From NCBI GenBank assembly GCA_029287965.1, contig JARFQC010000019.1:1-23975 (forward strand): DNA of 23,975 nt, written 5' to 3'. Shown piece by piece: positions 15,396 through 23,546 of the stretch (position 1 is the first letter of the stretch; each line of letters opens with the position of its first letter). Origin of the DNA: Arenicellales bacterium. Lineage in GTDB: Bacteria; Pseudomonadota; Gammaproteobacteria; BMS3Bbin11. Under the pieces are notes generated by a model. The model did no database searches. It was not told the origin of the DNA and saw only the letters and a program-made list of their open reading frames with translations. A program made the translations under genes and the position numbers.

Positions 15396-17372
15396 TCAGG
15401 CACTTTCCTGTGCATCGTGGGTTATGGCTGCGGGCCGTTCCAGCACGCTCAGCATGGCGTTGCGCAGTTCCTCCAGGCGTGTCTTCTGTTCCAGTACCCC
15501 GTCACGGACAAACTTGAGTTCGGAGAGCCGGTCATCCAGCGTGTCGGTTGCCTTGTGTATGCGCTTGATGCTCTCGAGGCGCCGACGCAGCTGAACCTGG
15601 TGCTCCCGGATCTGGGATTCCATCGGCGACATGATGGTTTTGAGCCAGTTGTCGGCATCCTTGTTGGCCATCTGGAATATCTGCCGGATACGTGCCGAAA
15701 TCGAATCGAAAAAGCGTGACGTCAGAACACCCTGGTCGAGCATGACCAGGGAAGTGGTCTTGATGAATCGCTCGCTGCTGGATTCCAGCGCCTTGACGTC
15801 GCGCACGTACTTGCGCGTCGAGAAACCGCCGGGACGGATATTGGCCAGGCCGTGTTCCTCCTGGAACGTCCGGTAGACGCCCTGCATCATCTCCTTGATC
15901 TCGTTCGACTGGGCGGCTGCCTGGTCCAGTGACTGGTAGATGACGCCGAAGAATTCCTGCATGGCCGCCTTGATGCCGCGACTGGTAAAGCTGATTTTCA
16001 TGTTCTTGCGTGTATTCGCAATCGTGGCTTCCATCGCCTTCGGATCCAGCTGCTGGTAAAGCTGCACGGTCTGGCGGGTGAAGATGCTGCGCGTGGCCTG
16101 GAAGCGCTGCAGGCTTTTTTCCAGGTGGGTCTTGTCGGTCTTGACCTTTTCGAGCATGTTTTCGATGACTTCCGAGTTCTTGTTGCTCAGGCTGTCCAGT
16201 TCAGATATGTGTTCGTCGACACCCTCCAGGCGTTGCTGAATCAGGGTGTTGATCGAGACCTCGAGTTCGTCCATGTCCTGGCGGATGTTTTCAGCAACGA
16301 TGTCACGCTTGGCCGGGATGAGCATGTCCGACAGGGCCGTTTCGAGTTCTCCCAGACGGCTCTTATCCAGCAGTTCCCGGTTGTCGGTGATCTTGCCCAC
16401 CAGTGCCTTCTGTGCCGACACCGGAAATATCATGTCGGGATCGACACGCAGAATCCTGGCTGTCAGGTCACACTGGCCGGCTATCTCATCATCTATTTCA
16501 CTGTCGTCACGCAGGTCGTCCCACAGTACGTCGATTTTGTTAAGGATGACGATGCTGCCTTTTGATGCCGGTCCATCAGATCCCATGTTGATATGATCGC
16601 GCCATACTGCGAGGTCGGACTTGGTTACGCCGGCATCGGCGGCGAGTATGAACATGACACCGTGAGCGCTGGACAGCATGTTGAGTGTGAGTTCCGGCTC
16701 CGCTCCCAAGGCATTGAGCCCCGGTGTATCGAGGATGACCAGGCCCTTCTCCAGCAGTGGATGAGGGAAGTTGATGATCGCATGGCGCCAGCGCGGTATT
16801 TCCACGTGGCCGGTGCTGTCCAGGTGCAGCCCGTCGTCATGGCCTTCGTCTTCGGTAATGTGCAAGCCCAGTTCCTGGGCGTACGCCGGTTCGACCGAGT
16901 CGACTTCGGTGACGTGGTTGAGCGCGGCAGTGATCTGCTGCGGCGATCCCGTATCGAGCGGGAAGAAGGTCCATTCTTCCGGCTGGTTCTTGTATTCCTG
17001 TATGCTGGTACCCGTGGTACGGGTATCGATGGGCAGCAGCCGGATGCCCGGTTCCAGATCAGCGTCGTACATCAGTTCACTCGGGCACATGGTGGTACGC
17101 CCGGCGCTCGAGGGCAGTACGCGTTTACCCAGGGTGGAAAAGAATATGGCGTTGATCAGTTCGGATTTGCCGCGTGAGAACTCGGCGACAAAAGCAATGT
17201 ACAGCTTGTCGTCATCCAGCGTACTGATAATCTGGTCCAGGCGCTGGTCGGTCTGGGCATTGGTCAGGTCCTGTGATTTAGCCGAGTCGCGGAAACGTCC
17301 TATGGCATCACGGACTTCCATGCGCCAGGCACTGTAGTCTTCGAACTGGTCAATGATTCCCTGGCTGGTCAT
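15396..17372 (-). CDS. Dynamin-like GTPase
   Basis: This 658-residue protein has an N-terminal dynamin-type GTPase domain: G1 AEFSRGKS at 63-70, G2 threonines in AGRTTMCPSE (about 93-94), G3 DTPGL at 215-219 and G4 NKID at 278-281. The first glycine of the usual GxxxxGKS is Ala. Residues 330-650 are mostly charged helices and predicted coiled coil, as in the stalk of bacterial dynamin-like proteins; no transmembrane segment is obvious. It probably binds membranes, but the role is unknown. ATG follows GAGGAG by about eight bases. It stands alone, without the second dynamin gene that often accompanies such proteins, and is inserted between ggt and mutM. Confidence 0.87.
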   Translation of the reverse strand: MTSQGIIDQFEDYSAWRMEVRDAIGRFRDSAKSQDLTNAQTDQRLDQIISTLDDDKLYIAFVAEFSRGKSELINAIFFSTLGKRVLPSSAGRTTMCPSELMYDADLEPGIRLLPIDTRTTGTSIQEYKNQPEEWTFFPLDTGSPQQITAALNHVTEVDSVEPAYAQELGLHITEDEGHDDGLHLDSTGHVEIPRWRHAIINFPHPLLEKGLVILDTPGLNALGAEPELTLNMLSSAHGVMFILAADAGVTKSDLAVWRDHINMGSDGPASKGSIVILNKIDVLWDDLRDDSEIDDEIAGQCDLTARILRVDPDMIFPVSAQKALVGKITDNRELLDKSRLGELETALSDMLIPAKRDIVAENIRQDMDELEVSINTLIQQRLEGVDEHISELDSLSNKNSEVIENMLEKVKTDKTHLEKSLQRFQATRSIFTRQTVQLYQQLDPKAMEATIANTRKNMKISFTSRGIKAAMQEFFGVIYQSLDQAAAQSNEIKEMMQGVYRTFQEEHGLANIRPGGFSTRKYVRDVKALESSSERFIKTTSLVMLDQGVLTSRFFDSISARIRQIFQMANKDADNWLKTIMSPMESQIREHQVQLRRRLESIKRIHKATDTLDDRLSELKFVRDGVLEQKTRLEELRNAMLSVLERPAAITHDAQESA

Positions 17373-17462
17373 CCGCTATCTCCTCATCCCGTGGTGCAGG
17401 TTTGCCCCGCTATTTGTGTGTTAAGCACTTGTTATCCTTGGTAACTATAGGCGTTTGCCCTG

Positions 17463-17486
17463 AAAACACAAGCCAGCTAGCCTGGC
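17463..17486 (-). terminator. Weak terminator-like hairpin after mutM
   Basis: On the minus strand GCCAG and CTGGC pair across a five-base loop (plus positions 17472-17486) and are followed by TTGTGTTTT (17471-17463). It lies just past the mutM stop. The short stem makes it a weak candidate only. Confidence 0.3.
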
Positions 17487-17496
17487 GGCGGCATGG

Positions 17497-18315
17497 CTAT
17501 TTCTGGCAGTCGGGACAGTAGAAGGTGGAACGCTGGCCGATGATGCGGCGCTTGATCGAGGTGTCGCAGCGCTGGCAGGCTTCGTTTTCTCGTCCGTAAA
17601 CATACAATGACTGCTTGAAGTACCCCGGTTTCCCGTCGGAGTTGGCGAAATCACGCAGCGTTGTACCGCCGGCATGGATGGCTTCTTTCAATACCTGCCG
17701 GATTTCAGCGGTAAGGCGCTGGCTTTCCATCCTGCTCAAGCGTCCCGCGGCGCGGCCGGGACGTATACCGGCACGAAACAGGGATTCGCAGGCATAGATA
17801 TTGCCGACACCGACAACTGTCCTCGCATCCATGATTACGCTCTTGATGGCCTGGCGCCGTTTGCGCGTTGCGCGATGGAGATGCTCGCTGGTGAAATCAG
17901 GTCCAAGCGGTTCCGGCCCCAGGTGAGCAATCAGCTTATGCAGGGCAGGGTCTTCCTCGGTCCACAGAACCGCACCGAAACGGCGTGGATCGCGCAGTCG
18001 CAGTGAATGGCGATCGGCGAGCAGGATTTCGACATGGTCGTGTTTTTCCAGCGGCGTATCCGAGTCAACGACGCGCAGACTGCCGGACATGCCCAGATGT
18101 ATAATCACGTGGCCCCGGCCTGTATCGAGGAGCAGGTACTTTGCCCGCCGCCTGACTGAAACGAAGCTGCTGCCCGGCAGCCTCTGCTCAAGCCGTCTGA
18201 CAGGAACCGGCCAGCGCAGCCTTGCATCATGCACCCGTACTCCCGTTATGGGCAGGTTGGTAACGAGTGGGCTGATGCCACGGCAGGTGGTTTCGACTTC
18301 GGGTAATTCAGGCAT
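17497..18315 (-). CDS. mutM: Formamidopyrimidine-DNA glycosylase
   Basis: MutM (Fpg) removes 8-oxoguanine and ring-opened purines and cuts the abasic site. At 272 residues it is full length. After removal of Met the protein starts PELPEVE: Pro2 is the nucleophile, Glu3 and Glu6 are catalytic. Lys59 in RRAKYLL is the conserved active-site lysine, and VGNIYACESLFRAGIRP is the helix-two-turn-helix region. The C-terminal zinc finger uses Cys247, Cys250, Cys267 and Cys270. It is divergent from the flavin reductase, with 71 bases between them. Confidence 0.97.
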   Translation of the reverse strand: MPELPEVETTCRGISPLVTNLPITGVRVHDARLRWPVPVRRLEQRLPGSSFVSVRRRAKYLLLDTGRGHVIIHLGMSGSLRVVDSDTPLEKHDHVEILLADRHSLRLRDPRRFGAVLWTEEDPALHKLIAHLGPEPLGPDFTSEHLHRATRKRRQAIKSVIMDARTVVGVGNIYACESLFRAGIRPGRAAGRLSRMESQRLTAEIRQVLKEAIHAGGTTLRDFANSDGKPGYFKQSLYVYGRENEACQRCDTSIKRRIIGQRSTFYCPDCQK

Positions 18316-18386
18316 TTCGCAGGGATACTCGGGTAAAGGATAAACGCTACAATCCAGCCACTGGCGAGATTAGCACGGAAGAAAAA

Positions 18387-19406
18387 ATGACAGATAGAGT
18401 CACTATCAGCAGCAGCGGTGAAAGTTTCACCGCGGAACAGGACGAAAACCTGCTGGCCGCAGCATTGCGTGCCGGCATTGTCATCCCGCATAACTGCAGG
18501 AACGGTTTCTGCGGCAGCTGTCGGGCGCGCGTGGTCAGCGGTGAAATCGAAATGGGTGAGGTCAAGCAGGAGGTCATTAGTGACGCGCAGCGTGAACAGG
18601 GTTATATCCTGTGCTGCCAGGCCAGTTCACGCAGCGACGTGGAACTGGATGTCGAGACGATCGATGCCGTTGCCGATATCGAGATACGCACCCTGCCTAC
18701 CCGGGTCAAGCGGCTGGAAAAACTCAGCCATGACGTCATGTTTATGGAACTGAGCCTGCCGCCCAACGAGGCATTGCGTTTCCGTGCCGGGCAGTATGTT
18801 GACTTCCTGCTGCGCAACGGCAAGCGCCGCAGTTTTTCCATGGCCAATCCACCGTCGCGCGGCAACCAGCTGGAGTTCCATATCCGCAAGGTGCCGGGCG
18901 GACATTTTACTACCCAGGTATTTGAGGCAATGCAGGAGAAGGACATGCTGCGATTGCAGGGGCCATTCGGTACCTTTTTCCTGCGTGAGGACAGCGATCG
19001 TCCGGCCATACTTATCGCCGGGGGCACGGGCCTGGCACCGATGAAGAGCATTATCGAACAGGTTATGGAAGGTGATTGTGACTGGCCGTTGCACCTTTAT
19101 TGGGGTGTGCGTGCAGAAGAAGACCTTTACCTGGAGGATGATGTGAACGCGTGGGCCGGGCGGCTCGAGTGCCTGCAATACACGCCGGTATTGTCAGAAC
19201 CGCAGGACTCGGACGACTGGCAGGGGGCAACCGGGTGGGTGCACGAGGCCGTGGTAAACGACTATCCGGACCTGTCCGCCTACGATGTTTATGCCAGTGG
19301 ACCGCCGCCCATGATCAGCGCGATCCAGAAGCTGTTTCCGCATCATGGCCTGGAAGAGGGAAGGCTCTATTTCGATTCGTTTGAATACACCAGTGACGGT
19401 GCCTGA
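18387..19406 (+). CDS. Ferredoxin-fused FAD/NAD(P) reductase (glucoseen-reductase-like)
   Basis: This 339-residue protein moves electrons from NAD(P)H through FAD to a [2Fe-2S] centre. The N-terminal ferredoxin domain has Cys37, Cys42, Cys45 and Cys76 or 77. The FAD-binding RSFSMANPPS motif is near 144-153, and the nucleotide-binding GGTGLAPMKSIIE follows near 212. This order matches reductase subunits of oxygenases and the group often named CDP-6-deoxy-delta-3,4-glucoseen reductase; the name is by similarity and no sugar-nucleotide pathway is nearby, so the true partner is unknown. ATG follows GGAAG. The last 40 bases overlap the convergent hemY. Confidence 0.9.
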   Translation: MTDRVTISSSGESFTAEQDENLLAAALRAGIVIPHNCRNGFCGSCRARVVSGEIEMGEVKQEVISDAQREQGYILCCQASSRSDVELDVETIDAVADIEIRTLPTRVKRLEKLSHDVMFMELSLPPNEALRFRAGQYVDFLLRNGKRRSFSMANPPSRGNQLEFHIRKVPGGHFTTQVFEAMQEKDMLRLQGPFGTFFLREDSDRPAILIAGGTGLAPMKSIIEQVMEGDCDWPLHLYWGVRAEEDLYLEDDVNAWAGRLECLQYTPVLSEPQDSDDWQGATGWVHEAVVNDYPDLSAYDVYASGPPPMISAIQKLFPHHGLEEGRLYFDSFEYTSDGA

Positions 19407-20650
19407 GTCACACTACTGTCGATCGAATCATCTGTCGTTGTGCTGATGCGCGTGATCTGATCCGGGATAGACTGGTCACGGGTGTTACCCGATGTCATTT
19501 CCAGGCCGCGACGGAACATGGCGCGGGCCTGTTCGTTTTCATTGAGTGTTTCCAGCAGCCAGCCCATTTCCAGCAGGGCGTCGGCGTTGTCGTCATTGTG
19601 CACCGCGACCTCGAGGTAGCTGCGCGCCATACCCCATAGCTGTGCACGCATGGCCAGGCGACCCAGCGCCAGCATCAGGATGCTGTTCAGTGGATGATCG
19701 CCGGCCCATGCTTCGGCCTGTTTCAACTGCGAGCACGGGTCGCTGCTGCGGGTTTCTCCGTACAATTCGACCAGCTCGTCGGACCATCCGTTTTTAATCG
19801 CAGCGCGGAGCATGACCTCGCTGCGGTCGAAGGCTTCAAAGCGATTCAGCGCACGCGCCATGCTGGCAACTACCCGCTCATCCTTGCGCTGCTTTTTGCT
19901 TATCATGTTGTAGCGTGCATCGAGCTCGTCGATGCTGCTGGTCGCCAGCATCTGCTCGATAACGCGTTTGGATGTTTCTTCGAGTTCGTCAGCCGGCAGG
20001 GCGTTGTGTTTCTCAGCTGTCTTCAGCAAACCGGCCAGTGTTGTCCAGTCGCCGGTTTCTTCCAGCAGCCCCAGCAGCAGGCGGATAACGGTCACGTTGG
20101 ACGGATCGGCGCGGTGCAGTGCATTCGCAGTGGCCAGTGCCTGTTCTGTCTGGCCGGCCTGTATCTGCAGGCGGGCCTGCAGGATGCCCGGCGCCATATC
20201 GGCGTCATCGCTGCCTTCGCTGGCACGGGCAAGCCACCTGTCGCGCTCTTCATCATCACCCTGTTGTTGTGCTGCCCAGGCGGCCGCCAGGTAGTTGACT
20301 GAAGGATGCGGCGTGCTGTCTATGTTTTTCAGCAGCAGTTTTCTTGCTTTCGCCCAGTCGCCACTGATCAGCGCCGACAGGCCGCGCCGCTGCGTCTCGA
20401 GTGCCTGCCGGGTGTGGCGTTGTTGTGACCATTGACCGATGCGCGCAGGCGTGTGGAACAGGTTGACCAGGAACCGGATCAACAGGTAGCTCAGCGCAAA
20501 CAGCAACAGCACGGCCAGCAGAAAGATGCCCAGCGTGGATTCCAGTGACCAGGGTTGTCTGCTGATCAGGACATAACCGGGATCGTCGACGAGCTGGGTG
20601 ACGGCGATGCCCGTTGCCAGCGCTGCAAACAGCAGGAGTACGATTTTCAT
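19367..20650 (-). CDS. hemY: HemY, TPR inner-membrane protein of the hem operon
   Basis: HemY of gammaproteobacteria is a membrane protein with a cytoplasmic tetratricopeptide domain, linked to late haem synthesis but not an enzyme of known reaction (it differs from the Bacillus HemY oxidase). The 427 residues start with two hydrophobic helices (about 3-20 and 38-62), followed by FLVNLFHTPARIGQW, conserved in the family, and then helical repeats to about 390. The start overlaps the hemX stop by four bases (ATGA). The end runs 40 bases into the convergent reductase gene, and the last dozen residues, rich in Ser, Asp and Thr, are probably an unstructured tail. Confidence 0.93.
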   Translation of the reverse strand: MKIVLLLFAALATGIAVTQLVDDPGYVLISRQPWSLESTLGIFLLAVLLLFALSYLLIRFLVNLFHTPARIGQWSQQRHTRQALETQRRGLSALISGDWAKARKLLLKNIDSTPHPSVNYLAAAWAAQQQGDDEERDRWLARASEGSDDADMAPGILQARLQIQAGQTEQALATANALHRADPSNVTVIRLLLGLLEETGDWTTLAGLLKTAEKHNALPADELEETSKRVIEQMLATSSIDELDARYNMISKKQRKDERVVASMARALNRFEAFDRSEVMLRAAIKNGWSDELVELYGETRSSDPCSQLKQAEAWAGDHPLNSILMLALGRLAMRAQLWGMARSYLEVAVHNDDNADALLEMGWLLETLNENEQARAMFRRGLEMTSGNTRDQSIPDQITRISTTTDDSIDSSVTQAPSLVYSNESK

Positions 20651-21720
20651 GGTCTGGCCGTCTCGCTGACGGCACTCTCCAGGCTGGCCAGTGAGCGGGT
20701 AATGTCAGGCAGCTGCGGTGCAGTGTTGATGTTGGCCAGGGCAGTGAGCTCGGCAGCCAGCCACTGCGCAGACTGGGACCCGGCATCGAAGTATTCCGTG
20801 ACCCAGTGCTGGGCCTGCTGCAGGCTTTCAAGATAGACCTTCTGTTCACCGCGCAGCAGTGCGATGCGCGCCGTGGTCAGCCTGGCCTTTATGTTTTCAC
20901 GCACAAAATACTGCTGCTCGGCAGGCAGCAACGGTACGGTCGGTTGATCCAGGCGCTGGATTCGCACCAGGCCGGACAGGTCGCTGCCCAGCTGCTGCCA
21001 GACCGTCTTCTGGCCGGCTTCTGTCGCGTCCTCCGGCTTTCCTGTCGATTGGCCAGCGGATGCCGGCATGCTCGTCCGGGTCGACAGGGGCAGTTCGTCA
21101 ATGCTTTTTTCCAGTGCCTTGAGGCGGTGACTGATGCCGGCCAGGTCGATCTGTTCCACCTGTTCGAGGCTGGCAATGTCTCGGGCAAGCTGTTCACGTA
21201 CGGGTTGCAGCACAGGTTCGCCACTGTCGAGGATGCGCTGGTCGGCGATCTTCAGCGCGGCCAGGGCGCCGGGTGCATTGCCAGCCAGGGTCAGTTGATC
21301 TGATGCGAGTACCAGCAGCTGGTGTACTTCTTCGACGGACCACTGGTCGTGCGTAGTGCCGATTTGTTCATAGGCCCGGTCAATCGAGGCCTTCAGGCCC
21401 CGGTTGTCGTCATCGATGCGCTTGATGTCAGCATGTATGCGCCCCGTTGCATTGTCCAGTTCGTTGCGGGTGGACTGCACGGCCTTGTCCAGGGTGCTGA
21501 TGCGGCTGGCAGTCTGCTGCTGGCTGTTCTGAATCGTCAACCAGATATAGCCGGATGCAGCGAGTGCGCCGCCGCCTAGCAGCAGTGAGATAAAGGCAAG
21601 GAAGGTCGTCCCCTTGCCGGCACCGGCTGGTTTGCGCGGCTGTTCGGGTGTCTCTTCCGGGGCAGCCTGCTGCTCTTCGCCAAGGTCGGGCAATTCCTGC
21701 GCTGATTCTTTTTCTGTCAT
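20647..21720 (-). CDS. hemX: HemX, single-pass membrane protein of the hem operon
   Basis: HemX is found between hemD and hemY in gammaproteobacteria; it is often annotated as a uroporphyrinogen-III C-methyltransferase, but this one has no methyltransferase motif. I start at ATG 21718-21720 (357 residues, MTEKESAQEL), 19 bases after hemD, because the upstream candidate at 21789 overlaps hemD and adds a Cys-rich stretch unlike the family. The N-terminus is acidic and Pro-rich, one membrane helix follows (about 40-62), and the rest is helical with a coiled-coil start. It may scaffold haem-pathway enzymes; this is inference. Confidence 0.9.
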   Translation of the reverse strand: MTEKESAQELPDLGEEQQAAPEETPEQPRKPAGAGKGTTFLAFISLLLGGGALAASGYIWLTIQNSQQQTASRISTLDKAVQSTRNELDNATGRIHADIKRIDDDNRGLKASIDRAYEQIGTTHDQWSVEEVHQLLVLASDQLTLAGNAPGALAALKIADQRILDSGEPVLQPVREQLARDIASLEQVEQIDLAGISHRLKALEKSIDELPLSTRTSMPASAGQSTGKPEDATEAGQKTVWQQLGSDLSGLVRIQRLDQPTVPLLPAEQQYFVRENIKARLTTARIALLRGEQKVYLESLQQAQHWVTEYFDAGSQSAQWLAAELTALANINTAPQLPDITRSLASLESAVSETARP

Positions 21721-21739
21721 ATCGGGTCCGGTTTCCAGC

Positions 21740-22519
21740 TTATTGACCAGGCCGGCATTGCTTACGCAGCGCCGACAACACGTCATCATCCCGTGGTGAG
21801 TCCATTAGTATTATTGAGTTGTACCCCAGATTGCCGCACAGTTCCACCATTGCCGGGGAAACGACGTAGACTGGTGTTGCCCGCAAACGGTCATGGTCAG
21901 CGGCGTTTACCAGTAAATGCAGATTTCTGAGCCCGTCCGCGCTCGACACGATAAGGGCATCAATGCCGTTTCCCGACCACAGCTTTGCGAGGATGTCCGG
22001 GTCGGTATCCGCCAGGCCGCGCCGGTAGCATTCTATGTACCGGACATGCGCACCCCGCGCGCGCAGGGTTTCGGCAAGCAGTTCCCTGCCGCCGTTACCG
22101 CGGAATATCAGGATCTTTTGGCCGGCCACATCTTCTGCAGCCAGGACATCCAGCAGTGCCTCGCTGCTGGCGCCGGATTCAGGTACATAGTCAGCCGGTT
22201 TATCGTGCCTGGCCAGCTCCTCGGCCGTGCTGCGACCTACTGCGGCTATCCGGGTGTTGTCCGACAGCCCGCCTGCCTGTCCGATGACGGGCAGGCCATA
22301 ACTGACGGCATTAGGGCTGATGAATATGACGATGTCGCATTGATTGACATCGGGCCTGAGCGCATCTATCGAGAGCGGAACGTCCGGTGGATCTATGCTG
22401 ATGGTCGGGAAATGTACGGCATCAGCGCCTTCATCAGCGAGACGCGCCAGCAGGGTCGAGGCCCTGGCGCCGGGCCGGGTAATCACGATCGTGCAGCCTG
22501 CAAGCGCCTTGCCGGGCAT
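21740..22519 (-). CDS. hemD: Uroporphyrinogen-III synthase
   Basis: HemD closes hydroxymethylbilane to uroporphyrinogen III with inversion of ring D, the branch point to haem, sirohaem and cobalamin. The 259 residues show the weakly conserved family pattern: VITRPGARAS near the start, FISPNAVSYGLP and AAVGRSTAEEL in the first domain, ILIFRGNGGRELLAETLRARG in the hinge region, VSSADGLRNL in the second domain. It lies six bases after hemC and 19 before hemX, so the four hem genes form one operon. Confidence 0.95.
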   Translation of the reverse strand: MPGKALAGCTIVITRPGARASTLLARLADEGADAVHFPTISIDPPDVPLSIDALRPDVNQCDIVIFISPNAVSYGLPVIGQAGGLSDNTRIAAVGRSTAEELARHDKPADYVPESGASSEALLDVLAAEDVAGQKILIFRGNGGRELLAETLRARGAHVRYIECYRRGLADTDPDILAKLWSGNGIDALIVSSADGLRNLHLLVNAADHDRLRATPVYVVSPAMVELCGNLGYNSIILMDSPRDDDVLSALRKQCRPGQ

Positions 22520-22525
22520 GTCGTT

Positions 22526-23449
22526 TCAGCCGTTGTATACGGCTTTCAGTATCTCACCGGCACCCTGGTCGAGCAGCTGCGTGGCCAGTTCGTTGCCCAG
22601 GCTGGCGGCATCGCGGACATGTCCGGCGATGTCAGCACGCAGCATGCGCGAGCCGTCCGGGGTGCCGACGATACCGCGTATATGCATAGCATCGTCATGA
22701 ATTTCGGCAAAGCCGGCGATGGGTACCTGGCAGCCGCCTTCCAGTGCGGCGTTCATGGCACGCTCTGCCAGTACACGGGCATGGGTCGGTGCATGATCAA
22801 GCGGCAGGAGCAATGCGAGTGTTTCGTCGTCGTCGGCACGGCATTCGATGCCCACGGCGCCCTGGCCCACTGCCGGCAGGGATACGTCCGGGCTGAGTGT
22901 TTCGCTGATGCGCTCTGCCATTTCAAGACGAATCAGGCCGGCAGCGGCGAGGATTATGGCATCGTAGTCACCGGCATCGAGCTTGGCGAGACGTGTGTTG
23001 ACGTTGCCGCGCAGGGAGATGATCTCCAGGTCGGGTCGGGCGCTGGACAGCTGCATCTGTCGGCGCAGGCTGGATGTGCCGACCCGGGCGCCTTCCGGCA
23101 GTTCGTCAAAGGTGGCATATTTGTTGGACACGAAGGCGTCCCAGGGCAGTTCGCGTTCGCAGATGACCGGAATGTGCAGGCCTTCAGGCAGGTCGACGGT
23201 GACATCCTTCATCGAGTGCACGGCGATGTCGGCACGGCCGTCCCACAGCGCCTGTTCCAGTTCTTTGATGAACAGCCCCTTGCCGCCAACCTTTGCCAGC
23301 GGGGTATCGAGTATTCTGTCTCCTTCCGTGGACATCGTCACCAGCTCGCAATTCAGCCCGGAGTGGCGGGCTTCAAGTGCCGACTTTATAAAGTTTGCCT
23401 GCCACAGGGCGAGCGGGCTTTTTCGTGTTCCTATGCGTAGTGTTTTCAA
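22526..23449 (-). CDS. hemC: Porphobilinogen deaminase (hydroxymethylbilane synthase)
   Basis: HemC joins four porphobilinogens into hydroxymethylbilane. At 307 residues it matches the family. RIGTRKSPLALWQA at the start, HSMKDV with the catalytic Asp region, GTSSLRRQMQL and LRGNVNTRLAKLD are all intact, and Cys240 in EGGCQVPIAGF holds the dipyrromethane cofactor. The start codon is TTG (23447-23449), supported by AGGGAC six bases upstream (plus 23455-23460) and by the perfect N-terminal motif. It is the first gene of hemC-hemD-hemX-hemY and divergent from a thioredoxin-fold gene 97 bases away, so a promoter should lie in that gap. Confidence 0.97.
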   Translation of the reverse strand: MKTLRIGTRKSPLALWQANFIKSALEARHSGLNCELVTMSTEGDRILDTPLAKVGGKGLFIKELEQALWDGRADIAVHSMKDVTVDLPEGLHIPVICERELPWDAFVSNKYATFDELPEGARVGTSSLRRQMQLSSARPDLEIISLRGNVNTRLAKLDAGDYDAIILAAAGLIRLEMAERISETLSPDVSLPAVGQGAVGIECRADDDETLALLLPLDHAPTHARVLAERAMNAALEGGCQVPIAGFAEIHDDAMHIRGIVGTPDGSRMLRADIAGHVRDAASLGNELATQLLDQGAGEILKAVYNG

Positions 23450-23546
23450 TCTGGGTCCCTGTCTGTTTAAAATGGCCTGAAGGTGAAAGTAACGAGTGAT
23501 GCGTGATGATAGGTGACCATAATTCGATGGGCAACGTTGGTTTGAA

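Noticed and set aside
21721..21789. Upstream extension of hemX
   Set aside because: It overlaps the hemD 3' end, and its residues (MMTCCRRC...) do not fit the acidic HemX N-terminus that begins at 21720.
21917..23440. 507-residue open frame on the plus strand over hemC and hemD
   Set aside because: It is antisense to two clear enzymes and spans their junction; long shadow frames are expected at this GC content.
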